A DNA stretch of 64,000 bases from positions 62,001 through 126,000 of the forward strand of contig NZ_BPUO01000017.1 of assembly GCF_022179805.1 (NCBI RefSeq). Direction: 5' to 3'. This DNA is from Cupriavidus pauculus (GTDB lineage: Bacteria > Pseudomonadota > Gammaproteobacteria > Burkholderiales > Burkholderiaceae). A program made the position numbers and the translations under genes. Positions 44,078 through 52,720 of this stretch are shown one piece after another; position 1 is the first letter of the stretch; the number at the start of each line of letters is the position of its first letter. The notes under the pieces are model-generated. The model ran no database searches. It worked only from the letters and a program-made list of their open reading frames with translations, and was not told where the DNA came from.

Positions 44078-44963
44078 GGCGGCGCTCGGCAACAGTGGGT
44101 GACAGGGTGCCCTGGGGCAGGGCGGCGGGCTCGTCATGCGCGGCCTCGGCCACGGGCGCGTGGCGCCGTGCGCGTGCGCCCAGTGCGCTGACGGCCTGCA
44201 TGAAGACCAGCATCGGAATGATCATCACGAAGAAAACGATGGTGTAGGCCGACCCGATTTCGAGCCGCATCGACGCATAGCTGTCGGCCAGGCCCACGGG
44301 CAGCGTCTGCGTGGTGGGCGTGTGCAGCATCCAGGTCAGGTTGAATTCGCCCACCGACAGCGTGACCACCATCAGCGCGCCGGCCAGGATGCCCTGGCGG
44401 CAGTTCGGCAGCACCACGGTGAAGAAGCGCGTCATACGGCGGGCGCCCAGGCTGGCGGCGGCGTCTTCAAGTGTGCGGATGTCGATGGCGGACAGGATGG
44501 CCAGCACTGAGCGCACCATGAACGGCAGCGTGAACAGCACGTGGCCGATCAGGATGAACAGCCAGCTTGTGCGCAGGCCCTGCCAACTGCCGTAGAGCAG
44601 GATCAGGCCCAGCGCCGTGGCCAGTCCGGGCACTGCCACGGGCAGCATCAGCAGTTCTTCGATCAGACGCGTCATGCGGTTGCGGCGCAGCGCCATGTAA
44701 TAGGCAGCCGGCACGCCGATCACGAGCGTGCAGGCCAGGCAGGCCAGGGCGATGCCCAGCGACAGGAAGATGGTGTTGCGATAGAGCGACCAGACTTCCA
44801 CGAGCCAGCGCGTGGTCAGTCCGCTGGACAGGCCCACGAAGATGTTGTTGGTCAGTCCGGCCAGCACCGACAGCACCACGGGCACGGTCATGAATGCGCA
44901 GACCAGCAGCGTCAGCGCGAGTTGCAGCCAGTAGCCGGCGCGGCGGGGTTGGGATGGGCGCAT
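44070..44963 (-). CDS. ABC importer permease (second)
   Basis: A 297-aa inner-membrane permease with about six helices. The EAA loop reads LEDAAASLGARRMTRFFTVV LP, the coupling site to the ATPase. ATG 44963 is used because GAGGA lies 9 nt upstream; an in-frame TTG at 44972 is too close to that site. It forms the heterodimeric channel with the permease encoded 12 bp upstream. Confidence 0.9.
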   Translation of the reverse strand: MRPSQPRRAGYWLQLALTLLVCAFMTVPVVLSVLAGLTNNIFVGLSSGLTTRWLVEVWSLYRNTIFLSLGIALACLACTLVIGVPAAYYMALRRNRMTRLIEELLMLPVAVPGLATALGLILLYGSWQGLRTSWLFILIGHVLFTLPFMVRSVLAILSAIDIRTLEDAAASLGARRMTRFFTVVLPNCRQGILAGALMVVTLSVGEFNLTWMLHTPTTQTLPVGLADSYASMRLEIGSAYTIVFFVMIIPMLVFMQAVSALGARARRHAPVAEAAHDEPAALPQGTLSPTVAERRHA

Positions 44964-44975
44964 TGGGGGCAATCC

Positions 44976-45794
44976 TCAGGCCGTGGCGGCGACCGCGTCG
45001 CCGGAGTACCAGCGCGCCAGCGCCAGCAGGGCCCACGTGACCACGCCGAGCAGGATCGACAGCGCGGCGGCCATGCCAAAGTTGGCGTAGTTGGTGAACT
45101 CGTTGTAGATCGTCAGCGGCAGCACATCGAGCTGCGTGGCCAGCGTGAAGGCCGTGCCGAACGCGCCCATGCTGGTGGCAAAGCAGATGGCGCCGCTGGA
45201 CAGCATGGCCGGCATCAGCGCGGGCAGCATCACGTCGCGCACCACGCGCCACGGGCTGGCGCCCAGGGACCGTGCTGCTTCTTCCAGCGAGGGGTCGAGC
45301 TTTTCCACGGCGGCCATCACGGTCAGGATCACGCGCGGAATCGAGAAATAGAGATAGCCGACGAACAGGCCGGCCAGCCCGTAGGCAAAGGTCCAGCGCT
45401 CGCCAGCCAGCACATCGCCGATGCTGGCCAGCAGGCCGTTGCGGCCACCGAGCATGATGACCATGAAGCCGATCACCACGCCCGGAAAGGCCAGCGGAAA
45501 CGTCAGCATGGCCACCAGCACCGGTTTGCCCGGCACGCGATGGCGCTGCAGGAACGTGCCCGAAATGCCGGCGATCACCAGCGTGGCCAGCGTTACCAGC
45601 GCGGAGAGCACCACCGTCACCATCAGGCTGTGCAGGTAGCGCGCGCTGGTCAGCACGGTCCAGTAGACCCCCGGGCCGTCCCTGCCGGTCAGGCTGACCT
45701 CGATCAGCCGTGCCATCGGCAGGCAGAAGAAGGCCAGGAACACGACCAGCGCGGGTAGCGCGAACAGGAACAGGGTGGGGGATCGTTGGGTCAT
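44976..45794 (-). CDS. ABC importer permease (first)
   Basis: A 272-aa inner-membrane permease with about six hydrophobic helices (LFLFALPALVVFLAFFCLPM first) and the EAA loop LEEAARSLGASPWRVVRDVM. It is of the spermidine/AEP/iron-type binding-protein-dependent class and lies 22 bp after the binding-protein gene. Confidence 0.9.
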   Translation of the reverse strand: MTQRSPTLFLFALPALVVFLAFFCLPMARLIEVSLTGRDGPGVYWTVLTSARYLHSLMVTVVLSALVTLATLVIAGISGTFLQRHRVPGKPVLVAMLTFPLAFPGVVIGFMVIMLGGRNGLLASIGDVLAGERWTFAYGLAGLFVGYLYFSIPRVILTVMAAVEKLDPSLEEAARSLGASPWRVVRDVMLPALMPAMLSSGAICFATSMGAFGTAFTLATQLDVLPLTIYNEFTNYANFGMAAALSILLGVVTWALLALARWYSGDAVAATA

Positions 45795-45816
45795 CGTGCG
45801 GGGCCGGCCGGGTGGC

Positions 45817-46839
45817 TTAGCGGACTTCCTTCAGGTACTGGTCGCTGAACGCCTTCTGCACCTGGGCCATCTTGCCGAAGTCAACCGGCTTGGCGCGTGC
45901 GTAGTCGGCGGCGGGCAGGAAGCGCGACTGCACCTCGGCCGGCATCGGCACGTTACGTACCGGGCGCAGGTAGGCGTTGGCCCACAGCGCCTGGCCCTGG
46001 TCGGACAGCACGAAATCGAGCACCTTGCGGCCGTCGGCGGCGTGCGGGGCGTTGTTGACCAGGCTCATCACGTACGGCACCACCAGCGAGCCTTCCTTCG
46101 GAATCACGAACGCCACGTTGGCGCGGTCCTTGTACTTGGCGCGGTAGGCGTTGAAGTCGTAGTCGAGCAGGATGGGAATCTCGCCGGACAGCACGCGCGC
46201 GTAGGCGGTCTGCTTGGGCACGATCGGCTGGTTCTTCTGCAGGTCGCGGAAGTACTTGAAGGCCGGGCCGAAGTTGTCCAGCGTGCCGCCCAGCGCCTGG
46301 TTCACGGCCACTGCGCCCACGTAGCCAACGAATGCGCTGGCCGGATCAAGGTAGCCCACCAGGCCCTTGTATTCGGGCTTGAGCAGGTCGGCCCACGACT
46401 GCGGCACCGGCTTGCCGCGCAGTGCATCCACGTTGACCATGAAGCCGAGCGTGCCCGAGTGGATGGCAAACCAGTTGCCCTGCGGGTCCTTCAGGCCATC
46501 GGGAATATCGTTCCAGTGAGCGGGCTTGTACCCCTGCGTCACGCCATCGGCCTTCGCCTGGATGCCGAAGGTCACGCCCAGGTAGGTCACGTCGGCCACC
46601 GGGGCGGCTTTTTCAGCTACCAACTGCGCCAGCGACTGGCCCGAGTTCTTGTTGTCGAACGGCACGGTGACGCCGGTCTTTTCCTTGATCGCGCGAATCT
46701 GCGCGGCCCAGTCGGCCCATTCGGGCGGGCAGTTGTAGCAGATCGCGGTTTGCGCGGCAGCGCCCTGGCTGACAGCGGCAAAGGCGGCGGTGATGGCCAG
46801 CCAGCGCAGCGGACGGCGCCAGAAGGATTGCGTCGACAT
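45817..46839 (-). CDS. ABC importer periplasmic binding protein
   Basis: A 340-aa extracellular solute-binding protein. The signal peptide (LRWLAITAAFAAVSQGAAAQ) is followed by the mature start TAICYNCPPEWADWAAQIRA. Family features include GNWFAIHSGTLGFMVNVDAL and the hinge region SWADLLKPEYKGLVGYLDPA. It is close to the iron/AEP/polyamine group (family 1). A CYNC cysteine pair near the N-terminus is unusual. The partner phosphodiesterase hints at a phosphorus- or glycerol-containing ligand. Confidence 0.88.
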   Translation of the reverse strand: MSTQSFWRRPLRWLAITAAFAAVSQGAAAQTAICYNCPPEWADWAAQIRAIKEKTGVTVPFDNKNSGQSLAQLVAEKAAPVADVTYLGVTFGIQAKADGVTQGYKPAHWNDIPDGLKDPQGNWFAIHSGTLGFMVNVDALRGKPVPQSWADLLKPEYKGLVGYLDPASAFVGYVGAVAVNQALGGTLDNFGPAFKYFRDLQKNQPIVPKQTAYARVLSGEIPILLDYDFNAYRAKYKDRANVAFVIPKEGSLVVPYVMSLVNNAPHAADGRKVLDFVLSDQGQALWANAYLRPVRNVPMPAEVQSRFLPAADYARAKPVDFGKMAQVQKAFSDQYLKEVR

Positions 46840-46905
46840 GTAAGGCTCCCTGGTTGAGGTCGGTCGGTGAAGCGGGTCGGTAAATCGGTTGGTGACTGCG
46901 TTGGA

Positions 46906-47994
46906 TCAGCCTGCGGTGGCGGGGGCGCCTACGGTGCCCTCGATGCGCAGCGCGTGCGGCAACAGCGTGGCGTTGCCATCCGCGCCGGCCGATCCTTCGG
47001 CCAGGCGCTGCAGCAACTGGGCAATCGCTTGCGTGCCGATATCGGCATTGGGTTGCACCACGGTGGCCAGCGGCGGCTCGACGAGCGCGCCCAGCGCGAT
47101 GCCGTCGTAGCCCAGCACCGAGACGTCGCGCGGCACGCGCAGGCCCAGCCGCTTGAGGTCCGAGATCACGCCGATGGCAAGCAGGTCGTTGGTGCAGAAG
47201 AACGCGGTGGGCGCATCGGCTCCGGCCATCAGCGCGCTGATCTGTGCCGCGTTGCTGGCGGTATGTGATGGCAGGTTGACCGGATCGAGCACCGGCAGGC
47301 CGTGGGCGCGCATGGCGTCGGCATAGCCGGCAAAGCGCTGGCGCGCGCGGTCCGATGCGGTGAAGGCACCCGAGATCACGACGATGCGCCGGTGTCCGGC
47401 GCCAATCAGCGCGTTGACGCCCTCGCGGGCGCTGGTGTGGTTGTCCACCGAGACCGAATGCCGGCCCTGTCGCGCGCTGTCGGGCGATACCTGGTTGTAG
47501 GCCAGCACATAGGGCACCGATTCGCGGTCGAGCTGGTCGAGCACAGTGCTGTCGCAGGCGTCGGCCACGGTCAGCACCATGCCGTCGACGCGGTGGCGCA
47601 ACAGGTATTCGATGCGCTCGCGTTCGCGCGACGGATCGTAGTTGCTGGTGACCAGCATCAGGGAGTAGCCTGCGGCCATGGCGGACTCTTCGATGCCGCG
47701 CCAGCATTCGGCGAACACCGCGTTGTCCAGCGTGGGCAGCATCACGCCCAGGATGCGTGTGCGCTGGGCGCGCAGCTTGGCACCCAGCAGGTTGGGGCGG
47801 AACGACAGCCGCTGCGCCGCTTCGTGCACGCGCTGGGCCGTGGCCTCGCGTACCAGTTGCGGATGGCTGAACACTCGCGACGCCGTGGCCAGCGATACCT
47901 TGGCGGCCAGCGCCACGTCGGCAAGCGTCACGCCCTGGCCGGGTTCGGCGCTAGCCAGGCGGGGCGCCAGGGCGGCGCGGCGGGGTGGTGCCAT
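46906..47994 (-). CDS. LacI-family repressor of the ABC importer operon
   Basis: A 362-aa repressor. The helix-turn-helix and hinge are VTLADVALAAKVSLATASRV and QRLSFRPNLLGAKLRAQRT. The periplasmic-binding-like sensor domain includes ILGVMLPTLDNAVFAECWRG, and the usual VSVLGYDGIALGALVEPPLA near the end. It is first in the operon, 66 bp before the binding-protein gene, and a perfect 16-bp palindrome lies upstream, so it probably represses itself and the whole importer. Confidence 0.92.
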   Translation of the reverse strand: MAPPRRAALAPRLASAEPGQGVTLADVALAAKVSLATASRVFSHPQLVREATAQRVHEAAQRLSFRPNLLGAKLRAQRTRILGVMLPTLDNAVFAECWRGIEESAMAAGYSLMLVTSNYDPSRERERIEYLLRHRVDGMVLTVADACDSTVLDQLDRESVPYVLAYNQVSPDSARQGRHSVSVDNHTSAREGVNALIGAGHRRIVVISGAFTASDRARQRFAGYADAMRAHGLPVLDPVNLPSHTASNAAQISALMAGADAPTAFFCTNDLLAIGVISDLKRLGLRVPRDVSVLGYDGIALGALVEPPLATVVQPNADIGTQAIAQLLQRLAEGSAGADGNATLLPHALRIEGTVGAPATAG

Positions 47995-48021
47995 GCATTC
48001 CTCTCCGGTCGGGCGCTGCAG

Positions 48022-48037
48022 ATGAAAACGTTTTCAT
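48022..48037. promoter_or_regulatory. LacI-family operator
   Basis: ATGAAAACGTTTTCAT is a perfect 16-bp palindrome with the central CG typical of LacI/GalR operators (AAACGTTT core). It is 28 bp upstream of the LacI gene start, in its promoter region. Confidence 0.75.
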
Positions 48038-48208
48038 TGAAGCGCCGAAAAATCAGGCGTCAAGGAATATCTACGTTGCACCGCCGCAAAACGGCATGCA
48101 CGCTCCCGCGCCTGTCATGGCTGCGCATTGTCACGACGCTGCGTGACACGACGATGACAGGCGGGGAGGACGGCGGGAGGGCCGCTTTATTTCGGAGTTA
48201 CTTCGGAG

Positions 48209-48592
48209 TTACTTCGGGGCCTTGGGGGCCGCGCTGAACGTCTTGTTGGCGATCTTCCAGACGCCGTCGATCTGCAGCAGGTTCATGTAGTCGGTGAACA
48301 CCACTTCCGGGTAATCGAGCACGATCTTGGCCGTGGCGGCATTGCCCACCACGTCGAAGCTGGCGATATGGCGGCGGCGCTGCGCTTCGTCCGGCTGCGG
48401 CTGGCCCTGGAAGCGCTTCGAGAATTCGTCCACCGTCAGCGAGTGCAGGGCGCCGTCGCGGAACGAAATGATGCGGGCATCGGCATGGAACGCCTGGAAG
48501 ATGAATTCCGCGCGGCCGGTGCGATGGGCTTCCAGGTATTGCTGGAGCGGTTCGAGGGCGGGAATGGCTTGCTGGGCGGTGTTCGCGGTCAT
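48209..48592 (-). CDS. NTF2-like (SnoaL-type) protein
   Basis: A 127-aa cone-shaped alpha+beta protein of the nuclear transport factor 2 superfamily: helix ALEPLQQYLEAHRTGRAEFI, then FHADARIISFRDGALHSLTV, and strands VGNAATAKIVLDYPEVVFTD followed by LLQIDGVWKIANKTFSA. ATG 48592 follows CGGAGA. Such proteins can be enzymes or binding proteins and no catalytic residue set is evident. There is no signal peptide. Confidence 0.82.
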   Translation of the reverse strand: MTANTAQQAIPALEPLQQYLEAHRTGRAEFIFQAFHADARIISFRDGALHSLTVDEFSKRFQGQPQPDEAQRRRHIASFDVVGNAATAKIVLDYPEVVFTDYMNLLQIDGVWKIANKTFSAAPKAPK

Positions 48593-48788
48593 GGGTTGTC
48601 TCCGGAATCCTGTTGGATGGGCAATCATTGTATCCGTAAATTGTATGCAAAAAAGACCGGGAATGTGGGAGGTGCAAGTCCTCGGGAAAGTTTTCGTAAC
48701 AGGATCGGCGGCGCGCCGGTCAACCAAGTGGCGCGTCGGACGTCAAACCGGCATTCCGGCATGCAATGCAAGGGAGGAGACGGCGCTC

Positions 48789-50381
48789 ATGGCAGACCAA
48801 CGGTTCGACATACGGCGGTGGCGGGCGGGTTCGCGGTGGCTGCTGGCCCTGTTGGCCGGGGTGACGTTGCTGGCTGCGTGCGCGTCGACGCGCCCCGATG
48901 GTGCGCCGCCGCAAGGCGCGCTGTCGGCCACCGACCTGCGCTGGCTCAACACGGTCAGCTTTGGCGCCGACCAGGCCAGCGTGCAGCGGCTGCAGACCAT
49001 CGGACGGCAGCGCTACCTGGACGAGCAGCTGAAAATGCCGCTGGCCGATCCGCCGCAACTGGCCGAAGCCATCGCCGCATTGCCGGTGAGCCAGGGCGAC
49101 GCGCTGCAGCGTACGCAGGCGCTGCGAACCGAGCGGCAGCGTATCCAGGCGCTGACCGACGACACCGCGAAGCAGCAGGCCCGCGAGGCGCTGAACCGGC
49201 AGGGCCGCGAACTGGTCGTCGACACCACGCGCCGCCACCTGATGCGCGCGCTGTATTCGCCCGCGCAGTTGCGCGAGCAGATGACGTGGTTTTGGCTGAA
49301 CCACTTCAGCGTCTATGCGGGCAAGGGCCAGGTGCGCTACGCGCTGGCCGATTTCGAGGAACGGGTGATCCGCCCCCACGCGCTGGGCAAGTTCCGCGAT
49401 TTGCTGATGGCCACGGTCACGGCGCCGGCCATGCTGGAGTATCTGGACAACGCCCAGAGCGCCGCGAATCGCCTCAATGAAAACTACGCGCGCGAGCTGA
49501 TGGAGCTGCATACGCTTGGCGTGGCGGGCGGCCCGAGCGGGTCGCAATACACGCAGCAGGACGTGCAGGAACTGGCGCGCGTGCTGACCGGGCTCGGCAT
49601 CAACGTGCGCGGCGAGCCGCCACGGCTGGGGCCCGCCCGCGCCGGGTTGTACCGCAGCGACGGCCTGTTCGAATTCAATCCGAATCGCCACGACTTCGGC
49701 GCCAAGACGCTGCTGGGCCATACCATCGCGCCGGCCGGGTTTGCCGAGGTGGAGCAGGCGGTGTCGATCCTGGCCCGCGATCCGGCCACCGCGCGCTTTG
49801 TCTCGTCCAGGCTTGCCACGTACTTCGTCTCCGATAACCCGCCGCCGCAACTGGTGGCGCAGATGGCAGCCACTTTCACTCGGACTGATGGCGACATCGG
49901 CGCGGTCCTGCGCACGCTGTTCCTGTCGCCATGGTTCGACCGGTCGGTGGCGGACGGCGCGCGCAAGTTCAAGGACCCGATGGTCTTCGTGGTGTCGTCG
50001 ATGCGGTTGGCCTATGACGGGCGCCCGGTATCCAACCTGCGTCCCATGATCAACTGGCTGAACCAGCTTGGCGAGCCGCTGTACGGCCACGTGGCGCCCG
50101 ACGGCTATCCGCTGACGGAGACGGCGTGGGCCAGTTCCGGTCAACTGGTCAGGCGCTTCGAGATCGCGCGTGCCATCGGTAGCGGGCCGGCCGGGCTGTT
50201 CTCGGACGAAGGCGGGCAGCCGGCGGCGCAGCGCGGTTTTCCGATGCCGAACAACCGCATGTTCTACGACACCATCGAGGGCACATTGGGCACGGCCACG
50301 CGCCAGGCGCTGGCGCAGGCCGCTTCGCAGCAGGAATGGAATTCGGTGCTGCTGAGTTCGCCCGAATGGATGCAACGGTAA
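48789..50381 (+). CDS. DUF1800-domain lipoprotein
   Basis: A 530-aa protein with a lipoprotein signal (LLALLAGVTLLAAC). The DUF1800 core is recognisable: LRWLNTVSFGADQASVQRLQ, REQMTWFWLNHFSVYAGKGQ, NAQSAANRLNENYARELMEL then HTLGV, and ARKFKDPMVFVVSSMRLAYD. The good ribosome-binding site AGGGAGGAG precedes ATG 48789. DUF1800 genes are usually paired with DUF1501, as here (13 bp apart), but the biochemical role is not established. Confidence 0.9.
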   Translation: MADQRFDIRRWRAGSRWLLALLAGVTLLAACASTRPDGAPPQGALSATDLRWLNTVSFGADQASVQRLQTIGRQRYLDEQLKMPLADPPQLAEAIAALPVSQGDALQRTQALRTERQRIQALTDDTAKQQAREALNRQGRELVVDTTRRHLMRALYSPAQLREQMTWFWLNHFSVYAGKGQVRYALADFEERVIRPHALGKFRDLLMATVTAPAMLEYLDNAQSAANRLNENYARELMELHTLGVAGGPSGSQYTQQDVQELARVLTGLGINVRGEPPRLGPARAGLYRSDGLFEFNPNRHDFGAKTLLGHTIAPAGFAEVEQAVSILARDPATARFVSSRLATYFVSDNPPPQLVAQMAATFTRTDGDIGAVLRTLFLSPWFDRSVADGARKFKDPMVFVVSSMRLAYDGRPVSNLRPMINWLNQLGEPLYGHVAPDGYPLTETAWASSGQLVRRFEIARAIGSGPAGLFSDEGGQPAAQRGFPMPNNRMFYDTIEGTLGTATRQALAQAASQQEWNSVLLSSPEWMQR

Positions 50382-50394
50382 AACGCTGGAGGCC

Positions 50395-51690
50395 ATGATG
50401 AATCGACGACACTGGATGCGGATGATGGGCGGCGCCGGCCTGGCCGCGACGCTGCCGGCCATGACCTCGCGCGTGTTCGCGCTGCCGGCGCAGGCCGACG
50501 CGCGCTTCCTGCTGGTATTCCTGCGCGGCGGCTACGATGCCGCCAACGTGCTGGTGCCGGCCGGCAACGATTTCTACCGTGCGTCGCGCCCGAACATCGC
50601 CATCCGCCCGCCCGTGGCGCCGGGAGGCGCCCCGGACCCGGCCGCGTCGCTGGCGCTGTCGGTCGATGGCTGGGCGCTGCATCCGGCGTTGGGTACGACG
50701 ATGCTGCCGATGTGGCAGCGTCAGCAACTGGCGTTCGTGCCGTTCGCGGGCACCGCCGATATGTCGCGCAGCCACTTCGAGACGCAGGACGGTATCGAGG
50801 CCGGGCAGGGCGGCGACGGCCATGATGCCGGCGTGCCGAAGGGCAGCGGATTCCTGAACCGGCTCACGCAGGCCATGGGCGGGCAGGCCGCACCGGTGGC
50901 ATTCACCGATGGGCTGCCGATGGTGCTGGCCGGGGCGGCCAACGTGCCCAATGTCTCGCTCAAGGGCAACGGCCGCACGCCGTTCGATGCGCGCCAGACG
51001 CAGGTGCTGGCGCAGATGTACAAGGGCACGCGTTTCGAGTCACTGATTGCCGAGGGTTTCGACCTGCGCCAGACCGTGGCGGAGCAGGCCGAGGCCATGC
51101 GGCGCCATGAAGCGGCGATGCGCGCCGACGGTGGCGACACCATGTCGGGCCGCATGCAGGAGATGCAGGCCGCCAACCGGCGGGCGCTGACGGCGCGCGG
51201 ATTCGAGCAGGAGGCGCGCCGCATGGCCGGCCTGATGCGCGAGAAATTCAACGTCGGCTTTATCGACGTGGGCGGCTGGGATACGCACGTCAACCAGGGC
51301 GGCGCGCAGGGGCAACTGGCCAACCTGCTGGACAACCTCGGGCGCGGCATCGCCGGGTTTGCCGAGGAAATGGGGCCGGCGTGGTCCAGCACCACGGTCG
51401 TGGCGATTTCCGAATTCGGCCGCACGTTCCGCGAAAACGGCACGCGTGGCACCGATCATGGGCATGGCACCGTCTACTGGGTGGCCGGTGGCAACGTGCG
51501 GGGCGGCCGCATCGTCGGCGAGCAGGTAGCCATCGGCCCGTCGACGCTGAACCAGAATCGCGACTACCCGGTACTGAACGATTACCGCGCGGTGCTGGGC
51601 GGATTGTTCCGCCGGCTCTATGGGCTCGACGACGATCGGCTGGCCCGGGTTTTCCCGGGTAGCCGGGCCCGGGATATAGGCCTGGTGTAG
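50395..51690 (+). CDS. DUF1501-domain exported protein
   Basis: A 431-aa protein of the DUF1501 family, related in fold to alkaline phosphatase/sulfatase. A Tat-like N-terminus (MMNRRHWMRMMGGAGLAATL) is followed by ARFLLVFLRGGYDAANVLVP, the SHFETQDGIEAG segment, GFIDVGGWDTHVNQGG and EFGRTFRENGTRGTDHGHGT, which carry the conserved His/Asp residues. It is the partner of the DUF1800 gene upstream. The start could also be the next ATG, at 50398. Confidence 0.9.
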   Translation: MMNRRHWMRMMGGAGLAATLPAMTSRVFALPAQADARFLLVFLRGGYDAANVLVPAGNDFYRASRPNIAIRPPVAPGGAPDPAASLALSVDGWALHPALGTTMLPMWQRQQLAFVPFAGTADMSRSHFETQDGIEAGQGGDGHDAGVPKGSGFLNRLTQAMGGQAAPVAFTDGLPMVLAGAANVPNVSLKGNGRTPFDARQTQVLAQMYKGTRFESLIAEGFDLRQTVAEQAEAMRRHEAAMRADGGDTMSGRMQEMQAANRRALTARGFEQEARRMAGLMREKFNVGFIDVGGWDTHVNQGGAQGQLANLLDNLGRGIAGFAEEMGPAWSSTTVVAISEFGRTFRENGTRGTDHGHGTVYWVAGGNVRGGRIVGEQVAIGPSTLNQNRDYPVLNDYRAVLGGLFRRLYGLDDDRLARVFPGSRARDIGLV

Positions 51691-51837
51691 GTTTCACGCA
51701 AGGCGCGGGGGCGCTACCCTACCGAAGCAGTACGCGCTATTACTCAAGTCAGGTGGAAGCTTGCCGATACTTCAAGCTGTGGGAGTGGCATCTGCCCATT
51801 GCATGATTCGTACAAGAACGATTCCTAGCCAGTTTGA

Positions 51838-52641
51838 GTGCAAGCCTTGTCGCGACCCCTGACGCCATCCATTGCTGATTGCCTCGAACAACATCTGCTG
51901 CGGCCGGTTTTCCAGCCGATCGGCTCGCTCGTCACGGGCGATGTGTTTGGATACGAGGCACTGATCCGCGGCCCGGCGGGAACGCCGCTGGAAAGCCCCG
52001 TGGCGTTGTTCGCCGAGGCGGCCCGTGTCGGCAAGCACATCGCGCTGGAGCGGCTGGCCGCGCGCATCTCGATCCGGGCGTTCATGGATTTCAACCTGCC
52101 CGGCAAACTGTTCCTGAACTACAGCGCCGATTCGATGCGCGACATCGAAGACACGCGCGATGACGTGCGCGTCTTCCTGAACACCGTGGGGTTGCCGTCG
52201 GAACGCATCGTGCTGGAACTGACCGAGCAGGCCCCGCTGGGGTCGCTGGAAACACTGGCCAAGGCCGTCTTCTCGATCCGCAGCCGCGGTGCCCAGTTCG
52301 CCCTGGACGACTACGGCACCGGCCATGCCAGCCTGGGACAGTGGATCGCGCTCAAGCCGGACTACGTCAAGATTGCACGCGTCATCATCGACGGCGTGGC
52401 AACGTCCCCATTCCAGCGTGAGGCGCTGCAGGCGCTGTGCAAGCTCGCCCGCACTGCCGGCGGCACACGGCTGATCGCCGAAGGCATTGAACATGAAGAT
52501 GATCTGATCGTCTGCCGCGACCTGGGCATCGATCTGGCGCAGGGCTATCTGCTGGCCCGGCCATCGCCGGAACCGCCGCTGACGTTGTCCGATGCATCGC
52601 TGCGGGCGCTGCATCGGGGGCGGTTGAGGCTGGCGAAGTAG
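51838..52641 (+). CDS. EAL-domain c-di-GMP phosphodiesterase (stand-alone)
   Basis: A 267-aa single-domain EAL protein. Active-site motifs look intact: YEALIRGP (EAL), LFLNYS (metal-binding Asn), LELTEQ, ALDDYGTGHASL (DD pair), YVKIARVI (catalytic Lys, although the usual KID is KIA), LIAEGIEHEDD and AQGYLLARP. No GGDEF or sensor domain is attached. Start GTG 51838 is the only reasonable one and has a weak ribosome-binding site. It should lower c-di-GMP and so favour motility over biofilm. Confidence 0.88.
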   Translation: MQALSRPLTPSIADCLEQHLLRPVFQPIGSLVTGDVFGYEALIRGPAGTPLESPVALFAEAARVGKHIALERLAARISIRAFMDFNLPGKLFLNYSADSMRDIEDTRDDVRVFLNTVGLPSERIVLELTEQAPLGSLETLAKAVFSIRSRGAQFALDDYGTGHASLGQWIALKPDYVKIARVIIDGVATSPFQREALQALCKLARTAGGTRLIAEGIEHEDDLIVCRDLGIDLAQGYLLARPSPEPPLTLSDASLRALHRGRLRLAK

Positions 52642-52661
52642 GTCAAATCTCCCCACGCGGT

Positions 52662-52699
52662 TTTGCTCCCCTCTCCCGCATGCGGGAGAGGGGAGCAAA
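52662..52699. repeat. Perfect 38-bp palindrome (solo REP unit), copy 3
   Basis: TTTGCTCCCCTCTCCCGCA is followed at once by its exact reverse complement, with no spacer. It shares TTGCTCCCCTCTCCC and GGGAGAGGGGAGCAA with the ends of the 24.4-kb and 33.0-kb elements but lacks their core. It lies between convergent genes (EAL and PBP1A) and may be a bidirectional terminator. Confidence 0.8.
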
Positions 52700-52720
52700 C
52701 ACACGGGGACTCAATACCGC

